Below are positions 21,296 through 28,989 of a stretch of 50,860 bases of DNA, piece after piece. The notes beneath the pieces are model-generated. The model saw only the letters and a list, made by a program, of their open reading frames with translations, did no database searches and had not been told where the DNA came from. Source of the DNA: a virus; IMG/VR virus record IMGVR_UViG_3300047408_000275, positions 1-50,860 of that record, one strand, 5' to 3'. The position numbers and the translations under genes are program-made. The first letter of the stretch is position 1, and every line of letters begins with the position of its first letter.

Positions 21296-21488
21296 TAATC
21301 AGGATCAATTCGATTCAGAGATGGCCTTTGTGCCTAAGCATAAGTTTTTCCCAACGATACAAGCGTGGCGTGACAGTATGGTTAAGCGTATGGCGTTCCT
21401 GAAGGTATTGGATAAGTCGGCCACTGCTTCAGGTGTGTTTTTGGTTACAGATTCTTTTGCGGCTGATTTTTTAGAGAGGAATGATTAA
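21282..21488 (+). CDS. hypothetical protein (68 aa)
   Basis: Starts inside the last 14 bases of the NADAR gene. Mixed composition (FFPTIQAWRDSMVKRMAFLK, ADFLERND). Unknown family; likely co-translated with NADAR. Confidence 0.55.
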   Translation: MKAFDNQDQFDSEMAFVPKHKFFPTIQAWRDSMVKRMAFLKVLDKSATASGVFLVTDSFAADFLERND

Positions 21489-21490
21489 CA

Positions 21491-21550
21491 ATGATTTTAG
21501 TTATTCTTATCGTGTCTGCTCTAATGATATATTTTAAGGACAATGATTGA
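21491..21550 (+). CDS. possible membrane micropeptide (19 aa)
   Basis: ATG with AGAGGA about 11 bases upstream, encoding a single hydrophobic segment (MILVILIVSALMIYF) and an acidic tail. Its stop overlaps the next start (TGATG). Too short to be sure. Confidence 0.3.
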   Translation: MILVILIVSALMIYFKDND

Positions 21551-21675
21551 TGGGTATCAGAGAAAAATGTGACGTTTGTGAAGGATATACTAACGCCATT
21601 TATAATGCGTTTATTGTTGGCGAAGAATGTCCCGATTGTGGGGCTTGTTACGAAATAATTAGAAAGCTTCGCTAA
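21550..21675 (+). CDS. small double-CxxC zinc-ribbon-like protein (41 aa)
   Basis: AAGGA precedes the ATG. Contains CDVC and CPDCGAC, the spacing of a small zinc ribbon. It lies at the end of the rightward unit and faces the leftward genes at 21696-22885. Confidence 0.6.
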   Translation: MGIREKCDVCEGYTNAIYNAFIVGEECPDCGACYEIIRKLR

Positions 21676-21695
21676 AATTGTCGATTAATTCTTGC

Positions 21696-22010
21696 TTATC
21701 CATCTAATCCAAATCCATATCTGCTTAAGTTTAACCCAAAATCGTCTACTTGTTTTTGACCACTATCGATTAAGTTGATTTCTTTAACGCATTCATAAAA
21801 GCACCTTAAGCAGTAATTCCCAATGCCTGTCTCTACCCATGTCTCATCATTTTCTCTATATGTTCCGTCATATACTTGCGTTGCACATGTTTTGCAATAT
21901 ATCTTCTCAGATACGAGCGGATGGTTGTCAGGAAGCGGGCTATTAAATTCGCCTGTGGATAAATCACTATTCGATATATCGCTGTGTATCTTAGGTTCTT
22001 GCTTGCTCAC
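21696..22010 (-). CDS. CxxC-containing hypothetical protein (104 aa)
   Basis: A GTG start is used. The core has CKTC and CLRC separated by about 27 residues, typical of a zinc finger. The last 20 codons lie in DNA similar to the 3' end of the HNH-like gene at 22334, but read in a different frame there (a 16-base identity at 21745-21760 and 22376-22391). Confidence 0.6.
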   Translation of the reverse strand: MSKQEPKIHSDISNSDLSTGEFNSPLPDNHPLVSEKIYCKTCATQVYDGTYRENDETWVETGIGNYCLRCFYECVKEINLIDSGQKQVDDFGLNLSRYGFGLDG

Positions 22011-22025
22011 CTAATCCAAATCCAT
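21704..22025. repeat. short imperfect direct repeats at gene ends
   Basis: CTAATCCAAATCCAT occurs at 21704-21718 and 22011-22025, each within about 35 bases of similarity that starts TTCTTGCTT. The first copy codes the end of the 104-aa protein; the second is around its start. A third related segment lies at 22345-22391. Confidence 0.75.
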
Positions 22026-22037
22026 GCGTAAGCTTTC

Positions 22038-22322
22038 TTAGTCATACATATTCTCACTTGTGCCAAAAAGAAGAGCGTTAATAATTTTCTTTTGAATTCT
22101 ATCGTCATCTTCTTGCGACCATGATTTATTTAAAAAATCCTCTAGTAGACTCTTAGTTTTCTTTGTTTCTTCCGAGTCTTCTTCTTTTGATTCTATCTTA
22201 AATATAGGATTCCTTTCTTCGTATGACTTTAGCTTTCCATCCGGGCTATAAAAATCCGATACTGGAGCAGAATCCATCGCTTTGTTGTGCCATTTTCGGA
22301 ATTCTTCTAAAATGTCATCCAC
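22038..22322 (-). CDS. acidic hypothetical protein (94 aa)
   Basis: AAGGAG precedes the ATG. Very acidic and helical (EERNPIFKIESKEEDSEETK). Located between the zinc protein and the HNH-like gene on the same strand. Unrecognised. Confidence 0.6.
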   Translation of the reverse strand: MDDILEEFRKWHNKAMDSAPVSDFYSPDGKLKSYEERNPIFKIESKEEDSEETKKTKSLLEDFLNKSWSQEDDDRIQKKIINALLFGTSENMYD

Positions 22323-22333
22323 GCTTGTCTCCT

Positions 22334-22885
22334 TTAGTCTAAAGCCATATCTACTTCTAATCCAAAATAATCTGTTCTACTTGTTTTTGACTGATGAGGT
22401 TGGTACCAATAACAATTATCGCGGCTATATCCTGCTTGTGAATATATCCTTCTCAGCATACATGTTTCATTAGGCCTTCGTCCCATGTCTTCCAAGAAAT
22501 TACCATATCCATTCATATCATCCGTCCATCGTTCGCATATATGGAGCCCATTCTTGTTAGCCATATACTTTGCGTGAATCCAAGCTTTATTCTCTGGCTC
22601 TCCAACTACGCTTTTGCCATACTTAAATCTTCCTTGCTTATTAGGGTTGTGGCCAAAAGACAAGCACCCGCAGGATTTAGTATGCCCTCGGACAATATCG
22701 TTAACGTCTACAATTTTTGAGCCGCCACACTCGCATAGTATTTTTACCATTAGCCTACTTGATTTGTTAGAGCCTTTTCGCCCTGCTAGCTCGGATATCG
22801 TGACTTTTCCAAAGACTTGACCAACATACTTTTTGGAAAACCTGTTTAGACTTGTGCCAGAATATGGTATAAGTTCGCTTGTCAT
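22334..22885 (-). CDS. HNH/homing-endonuclease-like protein (183 aa)
   Basis: The N-terminal half has the beta-rich unit often fused to phage HNH enzymes: QVFGKVTISELAGRK ... ILCECGG ... DIVRGHTKSCGCL with four Cys. The second half matches the usual continuation (HICERWTDDMNGYGNFLEDM, GRRPNETCMLRRIYSQAGYS, RDNCYW), but the typical LDRIDNDGxY stretch is altered to MLRRIYSQAGY, so the acidic/His active site may be lost. It may be a degraded mobile endonuclease or a DNA-binding relic. Its promoter is at 22936-22964. Confidence 0.72.
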   Translation of the reverse strand: MTSELIPYSGTSLNRFSKKYVGQVFGKVTISELAGRKGSNKSSRLMVKILCECGGSKIVDVNDIVRGHTKSCGCLSFGHNPNKQGRFKYGKSVVGEPENKAWIHAKYMANKNGLHICERWTDDMNGYGNFLEDMGRRPNETCMLRRIYSQAGYSRDNCYWYQPHQSKTSRTDYFGLEVDMALD

Positions 22886-22935
22886 TTCATGCTTCCCAGT
22901 ATAGCCTCAGCTAAATGATGCTGAGACAAGCCGAC

Positions 22936-22964
22936 ACTATAATCGTATTAGTGGCGGTTTACAA
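22936..22964 (-). promoter_or_regulatory. sigma70-type promoter for the HNH-like gene
   Basis: On the - strand TTGTAA (22964-22959), a 17-base spacer and TATAGT (22941-22936). A CTCAGC/GCTGAG stem-loop lies in the leader between it and the ATG at 22885. Confidence 0.65.
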
Positions 22965-22986
22965 TACTATGAAGTCGTATATTGAT

Positions 22987-23062
22987 TCCCCCTTAGCTCA
23001 GCTGGTAGAGCACGCGGTTGTTACCCACTAGGTCGGTGGTTCGAGTCCATCAGGGGGAGCCA
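22987..23062 (+). tRNA. tRNA-Asn (GTT)
   Basis: 76 bases including an encoded CCA. The acceptor stem TCCCCCT/AGGGGGA, D-arm GCTC/GAGC and T-arm GGTGG/CCATC with TTCGAGT loop are canonical; the discriminator is G. The anticodon loop TTGTTAC gives GTT (Asn). The anticodon stem CGCGG/CCACT pairs at only three of five positions (27-43 C/T and 29-41 C/A are mismatched). It sits just before the terminase gene. Confidence 0.9.
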
Positions 23063-23114
23063 TTTTTATCATCTCTTATCTGTTTGACCTATTTCGTGCT
23101 ATCGTACTATCACA

Positions 23115-24716
23115 ATGGAATGTACTCAAACAGATATCTTCAAGGAATTATTATTAAGGCAACAAGCTTCAGATTCCCTGTACGAATTCATAAAACAGGC
23201 ATGGCCTGAGATAGAGAAAGGCACGCCATTCGTAGGCGGCTGGTATATTCAAGCGCTCTGCGAGCACCTAGAAGCCTTATATCGGGGTGATATTAAGAAC
23301 CTTTTAGTAAACGTTCCACCACGTAGCACCAAGACCACAACCTGCTCTGCTATGTTTCCGGCCTGGGTTTGGATTAACAAACCATCTACGCAATTCCTGT
23401 GTCTATCGCATTCCTTCGACCTAGCCATGGAGGCATCTCTAAAACATCGAGATATCATTACATCTCAATGGTATTCGCTCAGATGGGGGGATAGGTTCCA
23501 GCTAAAAATTGACCAGAACGAGAAGACCAAGTTTGCCAATGATAAGAGCGGCTACAGAAGCTCTACCAGCATGTTATCGCGCACAACTGGTAAGGGTGCG
23601 AACATGCTTATCGTTGATGATCCGAATAACGCCCTTGAGTCTGAAACAGATAGGGAATCTATCAACAAGCGATGGGATGCTGTGCTGTCTACCCGTCTTA
23701 ATGACATGAGTAAGGATACTCGTTTGGTTATCCAGCAAAGAACAGACTCAAATGACCTTACTGGCCATATATTGAATAGTGATGAAGCAGATGAATGGAC
23801 AAAATTCATCATTCCTATGGAGTTCGAAGAGAAGCGTCGATGCAAAACTATCATACTACCGTCGACTGATGGCAAGAAATGGCGAGACCCTAGAACGATA
23901 GAAAAAGAGTCCCTATGTCCTATTAGGTTTAATGAAAAGAACATAGAACGTCTTAAAAAGCGTCTTGGCTCCAATTACTTGATAGCGGGTCAGCTTCAGC
24001 AACGGCCGGCGCCCGAAGAAGGCGGGATGTTCAAGAAATCTTGGTTCCAGTGGTGGAAGAAAGAGAAGCCGCCTAATGTCTTCCAGATTATACAATCCTG
24101 GGATACGGCATTTAAGCGAGAAGATAAGCGAAAAGCCAATCAGAAGATATCCTATTCTGCCTGTACGACCTGGGGTCTATTCGATGATGATTTCGGTGTC
24201 ACAAACCTGGTTTTACTGAATCTTTGGAGAGACCGAGTTGAGTTCCCTGAGCTTAGGTCGATAGCACAGAAACTTGCAGAAGATTATCGTAATAATGGTT
24301 CTGTTAATATCGTTCCAGATGGAAAGCATGTGCCCGATATGATTCTCATAGAAGCAAAGGCTACTGGAGACCCGTTGATGCAGGAGCTTAGAAGAGCTGG
24401 TATCCAGACAACCATGTATGATCCAACTCTGGATGGCGACAAGATTAGGCGCGCAAGTCTCATAACACATATCGTTCAGTCAGGAAGGGTATGGTTACCC
24501 GCGAGACCGCCAAATTTCGACCGTCTTACGTCTTTTGCACATTTGTTCATGGAAAGCTGTGCTAACTTCCCAAACGATGAAGAATCGAAGGATATCGTTG
24601 ATACGTTCTCTCAAGTTGTTAGAAAGGTCACGAGAGGTGGTCTTGTTAGACATCCTACAGACCTTAAGGAAAAGCCAAGGAGCCAAGCACCGATTATTCT
24701 TTACGGAAATCGATGA
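23115..24716 (+). CDS. terL: terminase large subunit (533 aa)
   Basis: Two-domain motor-nuclease. ATPase: Walker A-like VNVPPRSTKTTT (66-76, with Thr where the GK glycine is usual), Walker B MLIVDD (164-169), and the SMLSRTTGKGAN segment before it. RNase H-like nuclease: IIQSWDTAFK with D330, then EAKATG and a late DTFSQ. It packages DNA into the prohead through the portal. Length is normal for the family. The Shine-Dalgarno is poor. No small terminase lies directly upstream; the nearest candidate is 16405-16884. Confidence 0.95.
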   Translation: MECTQTDIFKELLLRQQASDSLYEFIKQAWPEIEKGTPFVGGWYIQALCEHLEALYRGDIKNLLVNVPPRSTKTTTCSAMFPAWVWINKPSTQFLCLSHSFDLAMEASLKHRDIITSQWYSLRWGDRFQLKIDQNEKTKFANDKSGYRSSTSMLSRTTGKGANMLIVDDPNNALESETDRESINKRWDAVLSTRLNDMSKDTRLVIQQRTDSNDLTGHILNSDEADEWTKFIIPMEFEEKRRCKTIILPSTDGKKWRDPRTIEKESLCPIRFNEKNIERLKKRLGSNYLIAGQLQQRPAPEEGGMFKKSWFQWWKKEKPPNVFQIIQSWDTAFKREDKRKANQKISYSACTTWGLFDDDFGVTNLVLLNLWRDRVEFPELRSIAQKLAEDYRNNGSVNIVPDGKHVPDMILIEAKATGDPLMQELRRAGIQTTMYDPTLDGDKIRRASLITHIVQSGRVWLPARPPNFDRLTSFAHLFMESCANFPNDEESKDIVDTFSQVVRKVTRGGLVRHPTDLKEKPRSQAPIILYGNR

Positions 24717-24790
24717 CCAATATCAAATCTATCTTTACAAGCGTTGGCACAATGTTTACGATATAAATATTGGAAATATGGTTGCCGTAT

Positions 24791-24800
24791 CGACATGTCG
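24791..24800. promoter_or_regulatory. palindrome in terL-24859 gap
   Basis: CGACATGTCG is a perfect 10-bp dyad; a second dyad (GTAC-ATTTC-GTAC) lies about 20 bases downstream. The 142-base gap also holds TTGGCA and TATAAA-type boxes, so a regulated promoter is plausible. Confidence 0.4.
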
Positions 24801-24858
24801 TATATTGGTACATTTCGTACATATAGAAATTTGTAACTTGTTAAAAAGGGAGAATATC

Positions 24859-25320
24859 ATGATTAGTACTGAGAAAAAGTTTAAGGATAAAGTGACATAT
24901 GAACCAGGTGATTTAGAATTTTATCAAAAAATGTGGAGAATAGATCCAGATGCGGCAAAGAGCTGGATTGTAAACAGACTAAATACATTGATTGAAATTC
25001 AGGAGTATATAAAGACTGAAATAAAGCAATTGCGAGATATGTCAAATTATCCAGAAGATAAAAAAGCACTCGATTATTATAATTCTACTGGCGGCGAGAA
25101 AAGAACGTATTCTAGAACCGGTAATAATAAAACGATAGTTTTAGATTATATGCGTGAAAATCTTAATAAGAACGTTAGGATGAAGGAAATTATTAATAAA
25201 TTTCTTTCATTGGGTTCTGCTTCCGTTAATGTATATAATGTTATGAATGACATGGTTAAAGACGGTTCCATAAAGCGTGTAGGATATGGGACATATTCAC
25301 TTTCAGAGACAGATAATTAA
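24859..25320 (+). CDS. putative winged-helix regulator (153 aa)
   Basis: GGGAG precedes the ATG at 24859; the frame is open further upstream but overlaps terL, so the later start is preferred. The first half is a helical, coiled-coil-like region. The last 60 residues (IVLDYMRENLNKNVRMKEII, VNVYNVMNDMVKDGSIKRVG, YGTYSL) have the helix-turn-helix plus wing pattern. It may regulate the late genes or the dyads just upstream. Confidence 0.6.
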   Translation: MISTEKKFKDKVTYEPGDLEFYQKMWRIDPDAAKSWIVNRLNTLIEIQEYIKTEIKQLRDMSNYPEDKKALDYYNSTGGEKRTYSRTGNNKTIVLDYMRENLNKNVRMKEIINKFLSLGSASVNVYNVMNDMVKDGSIKRVGYGTYSLSETDN

Positions 25321-25339
25321 TTCAAGCAGGAGCATTAAA

Positions 25340-26122
25340 ATGTTAAGTTATCACAACGACGCTAACCTTAAGGGCTTGGTGGTTGCAGAGATGCGTAAGC
25401 ATCAGGAATCGGACCAGTTTATAAAAGGTGCATATGAAAGGTTAAATGGTAAATTCAAAGGCTGTGCCGTTGGGTGTACGATTGATTCTCTGAATATAAT
25501 CCTTTGTAAATCGTACAAAACTGATGATCATAAGGTATTCGAAGAAGCTATTGGAGTTCCTGAGTGGTTAGCGAGGCTTCAGGATTTGTTATTTGAACGG
25601 CTTCCGATAGGGGGGAATAGTCAATTTGCAGTAGATTTTCTTGAAGCGATTCCGGTTGGTATAAATCTTGATCGAGTAAAATGGAAGTTCTGTTCTTTTA
25701 TATTAAAAGAAGGAATAGACAGGATGCTTTCTCAGCCTAACTTATCAGATGAATTACGAGAACAGGTCGTAAATTCTATGAGAGGGGTTTTAAGTCTACA
25801 TGAATCAGCAATAAATACAGGTGAATGGAATATTGAAGCGGCGGAGTCGGCGAGGTTGGCGGCGGAGGCGGCGGCGTGGTCGGTGGCGAGGTCGGCGTGG
25901 TCGGCGGCGAGGTCGGCGGCGTGGTCGGCGGCGTGGTCGGCGTGGTCGGCGGAGTCAGCGGCGAGGTCGGCGGCGGAGTCGGCGGAGTCGGCGGCGTGGT
26001 CGGCGAGGTCGGCGAGGTCGGTGGCGAGGTCGGCGGAGGCGGCGGCGGAGTCGGCGGCGGAGTCGGCGGCTTATAAACGATATGCAGGGGAATTGATTAG
26101 ATTATTAAAAGAAGAGAGATAA
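25340..26122 (+). CDS. phage protein with Ala/Ser/Trp/Arg repeat tail (260 aa)
   Basis: CAGGAG precedes the ATG. Residues 1-165 form a conserved phage domain (KGCAVGCTID, FEEAIGVPEWLARLQDLLFE, FLEAIPVGINLDRVKWKFC). Residues about 168-245 are an irregular repeat of AAESAARSAAWSA-type tripeptides, and the C-terminus returns to normal (YAGELIRLLKEER). I recall similar phage proteins with this domain and an Ala/Ser repeat before a short helical end; the function is unknown. Confidence 0.7.
   Translation: MLSYHNDANLKGLVVAEMRKHQESDQFIKGAYERLNGKFKGCAVGCTIDSLNIILCKSYKTDDHKVFEEAIGVPEWLARLQDLLFERLPIGGNSQFAVDFLEAIPVGINLDRVKWKFCSFILKEGIDRMLSQPNLSDELREQVVNSMRGVLSLHESAINTGEWNIEAAESARLAAEAAAWSVARSAWSAARSAAWSAAWSAWSAESAARSAAESAESAAWSARSARSVARSAEAAAESAAESAAYKRYAGELIRLLKEER
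25838..26070. repeat. GC-rich trinucleotide/9-mer repeat tract
   Basis: About 230 bases built from GCG-GCG-(G/T)(A/G)G-TCG-type units, almost lacking C outside TCG/GCG and much richer in G than the surrounding DNA. It is read in frame as Ala, Ser, Trp, Arg and Glu and stays open in other + frames. The many GG runs could form G-quadruplexes on the + strand. Confidence 0.92.
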
Positions 26123-26445
26123 TGGAAGATATCTGCCCATATTGCGAGAAAGTGACAAACCTTGAGTTTATTAAACGACAAGGCTCGATAACTATTAAAG
26201 GAAAGCCTATTGATGTGGAAGACCAGTTTTTTCGTTGTATTGAATGTGGAAAAGATTTCGATGATCCAAAATCCACGTACGATGTCCTGGAGATTGCCTA
26301 TAAAAAATCAAACCCGAATAACCCATACATAAAGCGAATAGTGCTTCCGTCAAGAATATGTCCAGACGACTTACCGGGAGAAGTAATGGAATGGCTAGAT
26401 GGAAAAGAATGGCCAATTCTAGAAATTCCGATAGATAAAGACTAA
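26122..26445 (+). CDS. MqsA/YgiT-like zinc-finger protein (107 aa)
   Basis: CPYCEK at the N-terminus, a GSITIKGKPIDVE strand and CIECGKDF form the two CxxC halves of the MqsA/YgiT-type zinc domain. The helix-turn-helix half of MqsA is missing; the last 40 residues are different. The ATG overlaps the preceding stop. No MqsR-like toxin is present. Confidence 0.62.
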   Translation: MEDICPYCEKVTNLEFIKRQGSITIKGKPIDVEDQFFRCIECGKDFDDPKSTYDVLEIAYKKSNPNNPYIKRIVLPSRICPDDLPGEVMEWLDGKEWPILEIPIDKD

Positions 26446-26469
26446 TATTGACACACTGTTAATCAGGTC

Positions 26470-26498
26470 TTGTGTTGCAACAATAATCATTATATAAT
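26470..26498 (+). promoter_or_regulatory. promoter for the portal-headed late unit
   Basis: TATAAT (26493-26498) with TTGTGT 17 bases upstream (26470-26475). The palindrome TGTTGCAACA (26473-26482) overlaps the -35 side and may be an operator. A TTGACA at 26448 is not correctly spaced for this -10. Confidence 0.55.
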
Positions 26499-26518
26499 CA
26501 GGACGCTGCTAATTTCTT

Positions 26519-26568
26519 TCCTAGCGAGCATAGTTTCTATCATTCGATAGTTCGTAAACTTGCTAGGA
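26519..26568 (+). promoter_or_regulatory. structured leader hairpin before the portal gene
   Basis: TCCTAGCGAG (26519-26528) pairs with CTTGCTAGGA (26559-26568), with one G-U pair. Inside, CTATC/GATAG (26537-26541 with 26546-26550) closes a 4-base loop. It ends 12 bases before the portal ATG, which lacks a close Shine-Dalgarno, so it may control translation. Confidence 0.55.
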
Positions 26569-26580
26569 TAAGTTTCACCA

Positions 26581-28986
26581 ATGTATTCCCAAAATCCGTA
26601 TGAGCCAAGCTTAGACCAGCTAGAGAACGATCCGAATTTCTCGCCGGAGCTTATGGATTTAAATGAAATTCAAAAACACCAAGAATTACCTGATGGTTCA
26701 TCTGTATTCGTTGTCGGAAAGAAAGCAGGCGATACTGAAACATCGCCTGCTGACGACGATTTTTACGCTAATCTTGCCGAAGACCTTGACGATGGCACGC
26801 TTAATTCCCTATCTGCCGAACTCCTTTCTAATATTAAAGATGATAGGTCAAGTCGTGCAGAATGGGAAGCTACTTGTAACCTTGCTATTAAATACCTAGG
26901 CTTTAAGGTAGAAGAGTTCCATAACATTCCATTCGTTCGTTGCTGCGCTGCTTTTGATACAACCCTATCTACGACCCTTATGAATTTCTTTGCATCAGCT
27001 AAGGCCGAGCTATTCCCACCTGGGGGCCCAGCTAAAAGCATGATTGAAGGTTACCCATCGGAGCAGATGGAAGACCGCGGCGATCGAGTCCAAATGTTCA
27101 TGAACTTATTCTTGACGACCATAGACAAATCATATTATCCAGATTCAGATAGGTTATTAATGTATGTAGGTCTTTTTGGAAGCGCATTCAGGAAGGTTGT
27201 AATGGATCCAATTCTGGGTCGTCCAGCGCCTCGGTTTGTGAAACCTCAGAATCTTATCATCAATAATTTTACGACGTCCTTATTGGAATCTACCAGAATT
27301 ACAGAAGAGATATATCTTACACGTAAGGAAGTGTTGATTAGGCAACGAGATGGCGTATATAAAGAAGATTCACTACCTAAGAATGCAGATGATAACGAAG
27401 ACATGGACTCTTCAGTCAATAAGACCATAAAAAAAGCAGAAGGCGTTCAAGAATCTCAATCAGAAAACAAATCGTTATTTAAGTTCTATGAGTGCCATGT
27501 CGAACTTGAACCATCTGAGGTAAAAGATGTCTACGGAATGCCAAAGAAAGGCAAAAAGATTAAGAAAGACAATATCCCTAGACCTTATATTGTAGAAATT
27601 TGCGAAGCAACTAAGAAAATTGTATCAATTAGGCGTAATTGGGAAGAAAACGACCGAAATTTCAAGCGCATCGAATGCTATGTGCACTATTACTACCTGC
27701 CAGGATTTGGCATTTATTCTACAGGCCTTGCACAGTTGCAAGGCTCAAATGCTATTATGCTTACGGATATATTGCGTCAGCAGATTGATGCAGGAACGTT
27801 AAGGAACTTCCCGGGAGGCCTCAAGAAGCGTGGGATGCGCGAAGAAAATAACAATAAAGCTGTTGGTCCAGGTGAATTCTTAGAATTTGATACAGAAGGA
27901 CCTATTCAAGAATCTGTAATGCTGATGCCCTATCAGGAACCATCTTCTGTGCTGGCTCAGCTTAGAACAGAAGTGAAGACTGATACGATGGCATTAGGCG
28001 GCGCATCTCAACAAGGTGCTAACGTAGGTGGTTCTAACACACCTGTTGGGACAATCTTAGCTCAAATTGAGATTCAGAACCGTATTCCGTCTACTATCTT
28101 GAAGTCATTGCATTCAGCCTTAGGCTATGAGCTTCAACTATTAAAGAAATTATTTGCAAAGTACTTTAGTGATGAACCCTATCCATTTAGTGTTCCTGGA
28201 AACCACCAAAGTATTATGCGGGAGGACTTCAGTGACAACATTAATATTGTGCCTGTTTCTGACCCTAACGTTATTACCACCACCCAAAGAGTAATCGTTA
28301 ACGAAATCGTTCTCAAGATGGCGCAAGCCAATCCAACGATGTTTGACCTTCGGGAAGCGAATGAGCGCATGTTACGTGCCATGAAGATTGATGGCGTAGA
28401 AAAGCTCATGCCTAAGCCTCAAGAGATTATGCCTTTAGACCCTATCAGTGAAAATATGGCTATCATATTAGGTAAAGGTGCTAAAGCAGGAATACAGCAA
28501 GACCATCAGGCACATATTATTGTGCATTCTCAGGCTGGTCAGCAATTAGCACAAGACCCAGCCAAGGCAGCGCTTATGCAGGCGCATATTAGTGAGCATC
28601 AGGCATTTATGTATCTGATGCAAATGCAACAAGCTATGGGTATGCAGATGCCACCTGAACAAGCCCTCAAAGACCCACAAGTACAGAATCAAATTGCCAT
28701 GGCTGCCGCTCAAGCTGCACAACAATTACAACAACAGCAACAGGCGCAGAATCCGCCACCATTAGATCCGAATGTGGTGATGTTGAAAGATATTGAGCAA
28801 AGACGCGAAGCATCGCATCTTAAACATGAGGAAGCTCAGCTACGAGCCGAGACTGAAGCCTTTAAGGTACAGACTCAGTTCGAAAGCAGCAAAGTTAAAA
28901 TGGATGTTGACAAAGAAATGGCGAAAGATAGAAACGAAGTGACGTTAGCTATCGCCAAAATGAAGCAACCTAATAATTTGGAGTAA
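26581..28986 (+). CDS. portal (head-to-tail connecting) protein (801 aa)
   Basis: The N-terminal part (DDRSSRAEWEATCNLAIKYL, TTLMNFFASAKAELFPPGGP) and the conserved YLPGFGIYSTGLAQLQGSNA, LGGASQQGANVGGSNTPVGT and QIEIQNR segments fit podovirus and related portal proteins. The last 180 residues are Gln-rich and coiled-coil, possibly forming a barrel or crown. Position between terminase and scaffold agrees. It forms the dodecameric ring through which terL packages DNA. Confidence 0.88.
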   Translation: MYSQNPYEPSLDQLENDPNFSPELMDLNEIQKHQELPDGSSVFVVGKKAGDTETSPADDDFYANLAEDLDDGTLNSLSAELLSNIKDDRSSRAEWEATCNLAIKYLGFKVEEFHNIPFVRCCAAFDTTLSTTLMNFFASAKAELFPPGGPAKSMIEGYPSEQMEDRGDRVQMFMNLFLTTIDKSYYPDSDRLLMYVGLFGSAFRKVVMDPILGRPAPRFVKPQNLIINNFTTSLLESTRITEEIYLTRKEVLIRQRDGVYKEDSLPKNADDNEDMDSSVNKTIKKAEGVQESQSENKSLFKFYECHVELEPSEVKDVYGMPKKGKKIKKDNIPRPYIVEICEATKKIVSIRRNWEENDRNFKRIECYVHYYYLPGFGIYSTGLAQLQGSNAIMLTDILRQQIDAGTLRNFPGGLKKRGMREENNNKAVGPGEFLEFDTEGPIQESVMLMPYQEPSSVLAQLRTEVKTDTMALGGASQQGANVGGSNTPVGTILAQIEIQNRIPSTILKSLHSALGYELQLLKKLFAKYFSDEPYPFSVPGNHQSIMREDFSDNINIVPVSDPNVITTTQRVIVNEIVLKMAQANPTMFDLREANERMLRAMKIDGVEKLMPKPQEIMPLDPISENMAIILGKGAKAGIQQDHQAHIIVHSQAGQQLAQDPAKAALMQAHISEHQAFMYLMQMQQAMGMQMPPEQALKDPQVQNQIAMAAAQAAQQLQQQQQAQNPPPLDPNVVMLKDIEQRREASHLKHEEAQLRAETEAFKVQTQFESSKVKMDVDKEMAKDRNEVTLAIAKMKQPNNLE

Positions 28987-28989
28987 ATC

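Noticed and set aside
25821-26096. Arg/Gly-rich and Val/Gly-rich frames across the GC-rich tract
   Set aside because: Shadow frames of the repeat; the Ala/Ser frame is continuous with conserved sequence on both sides.
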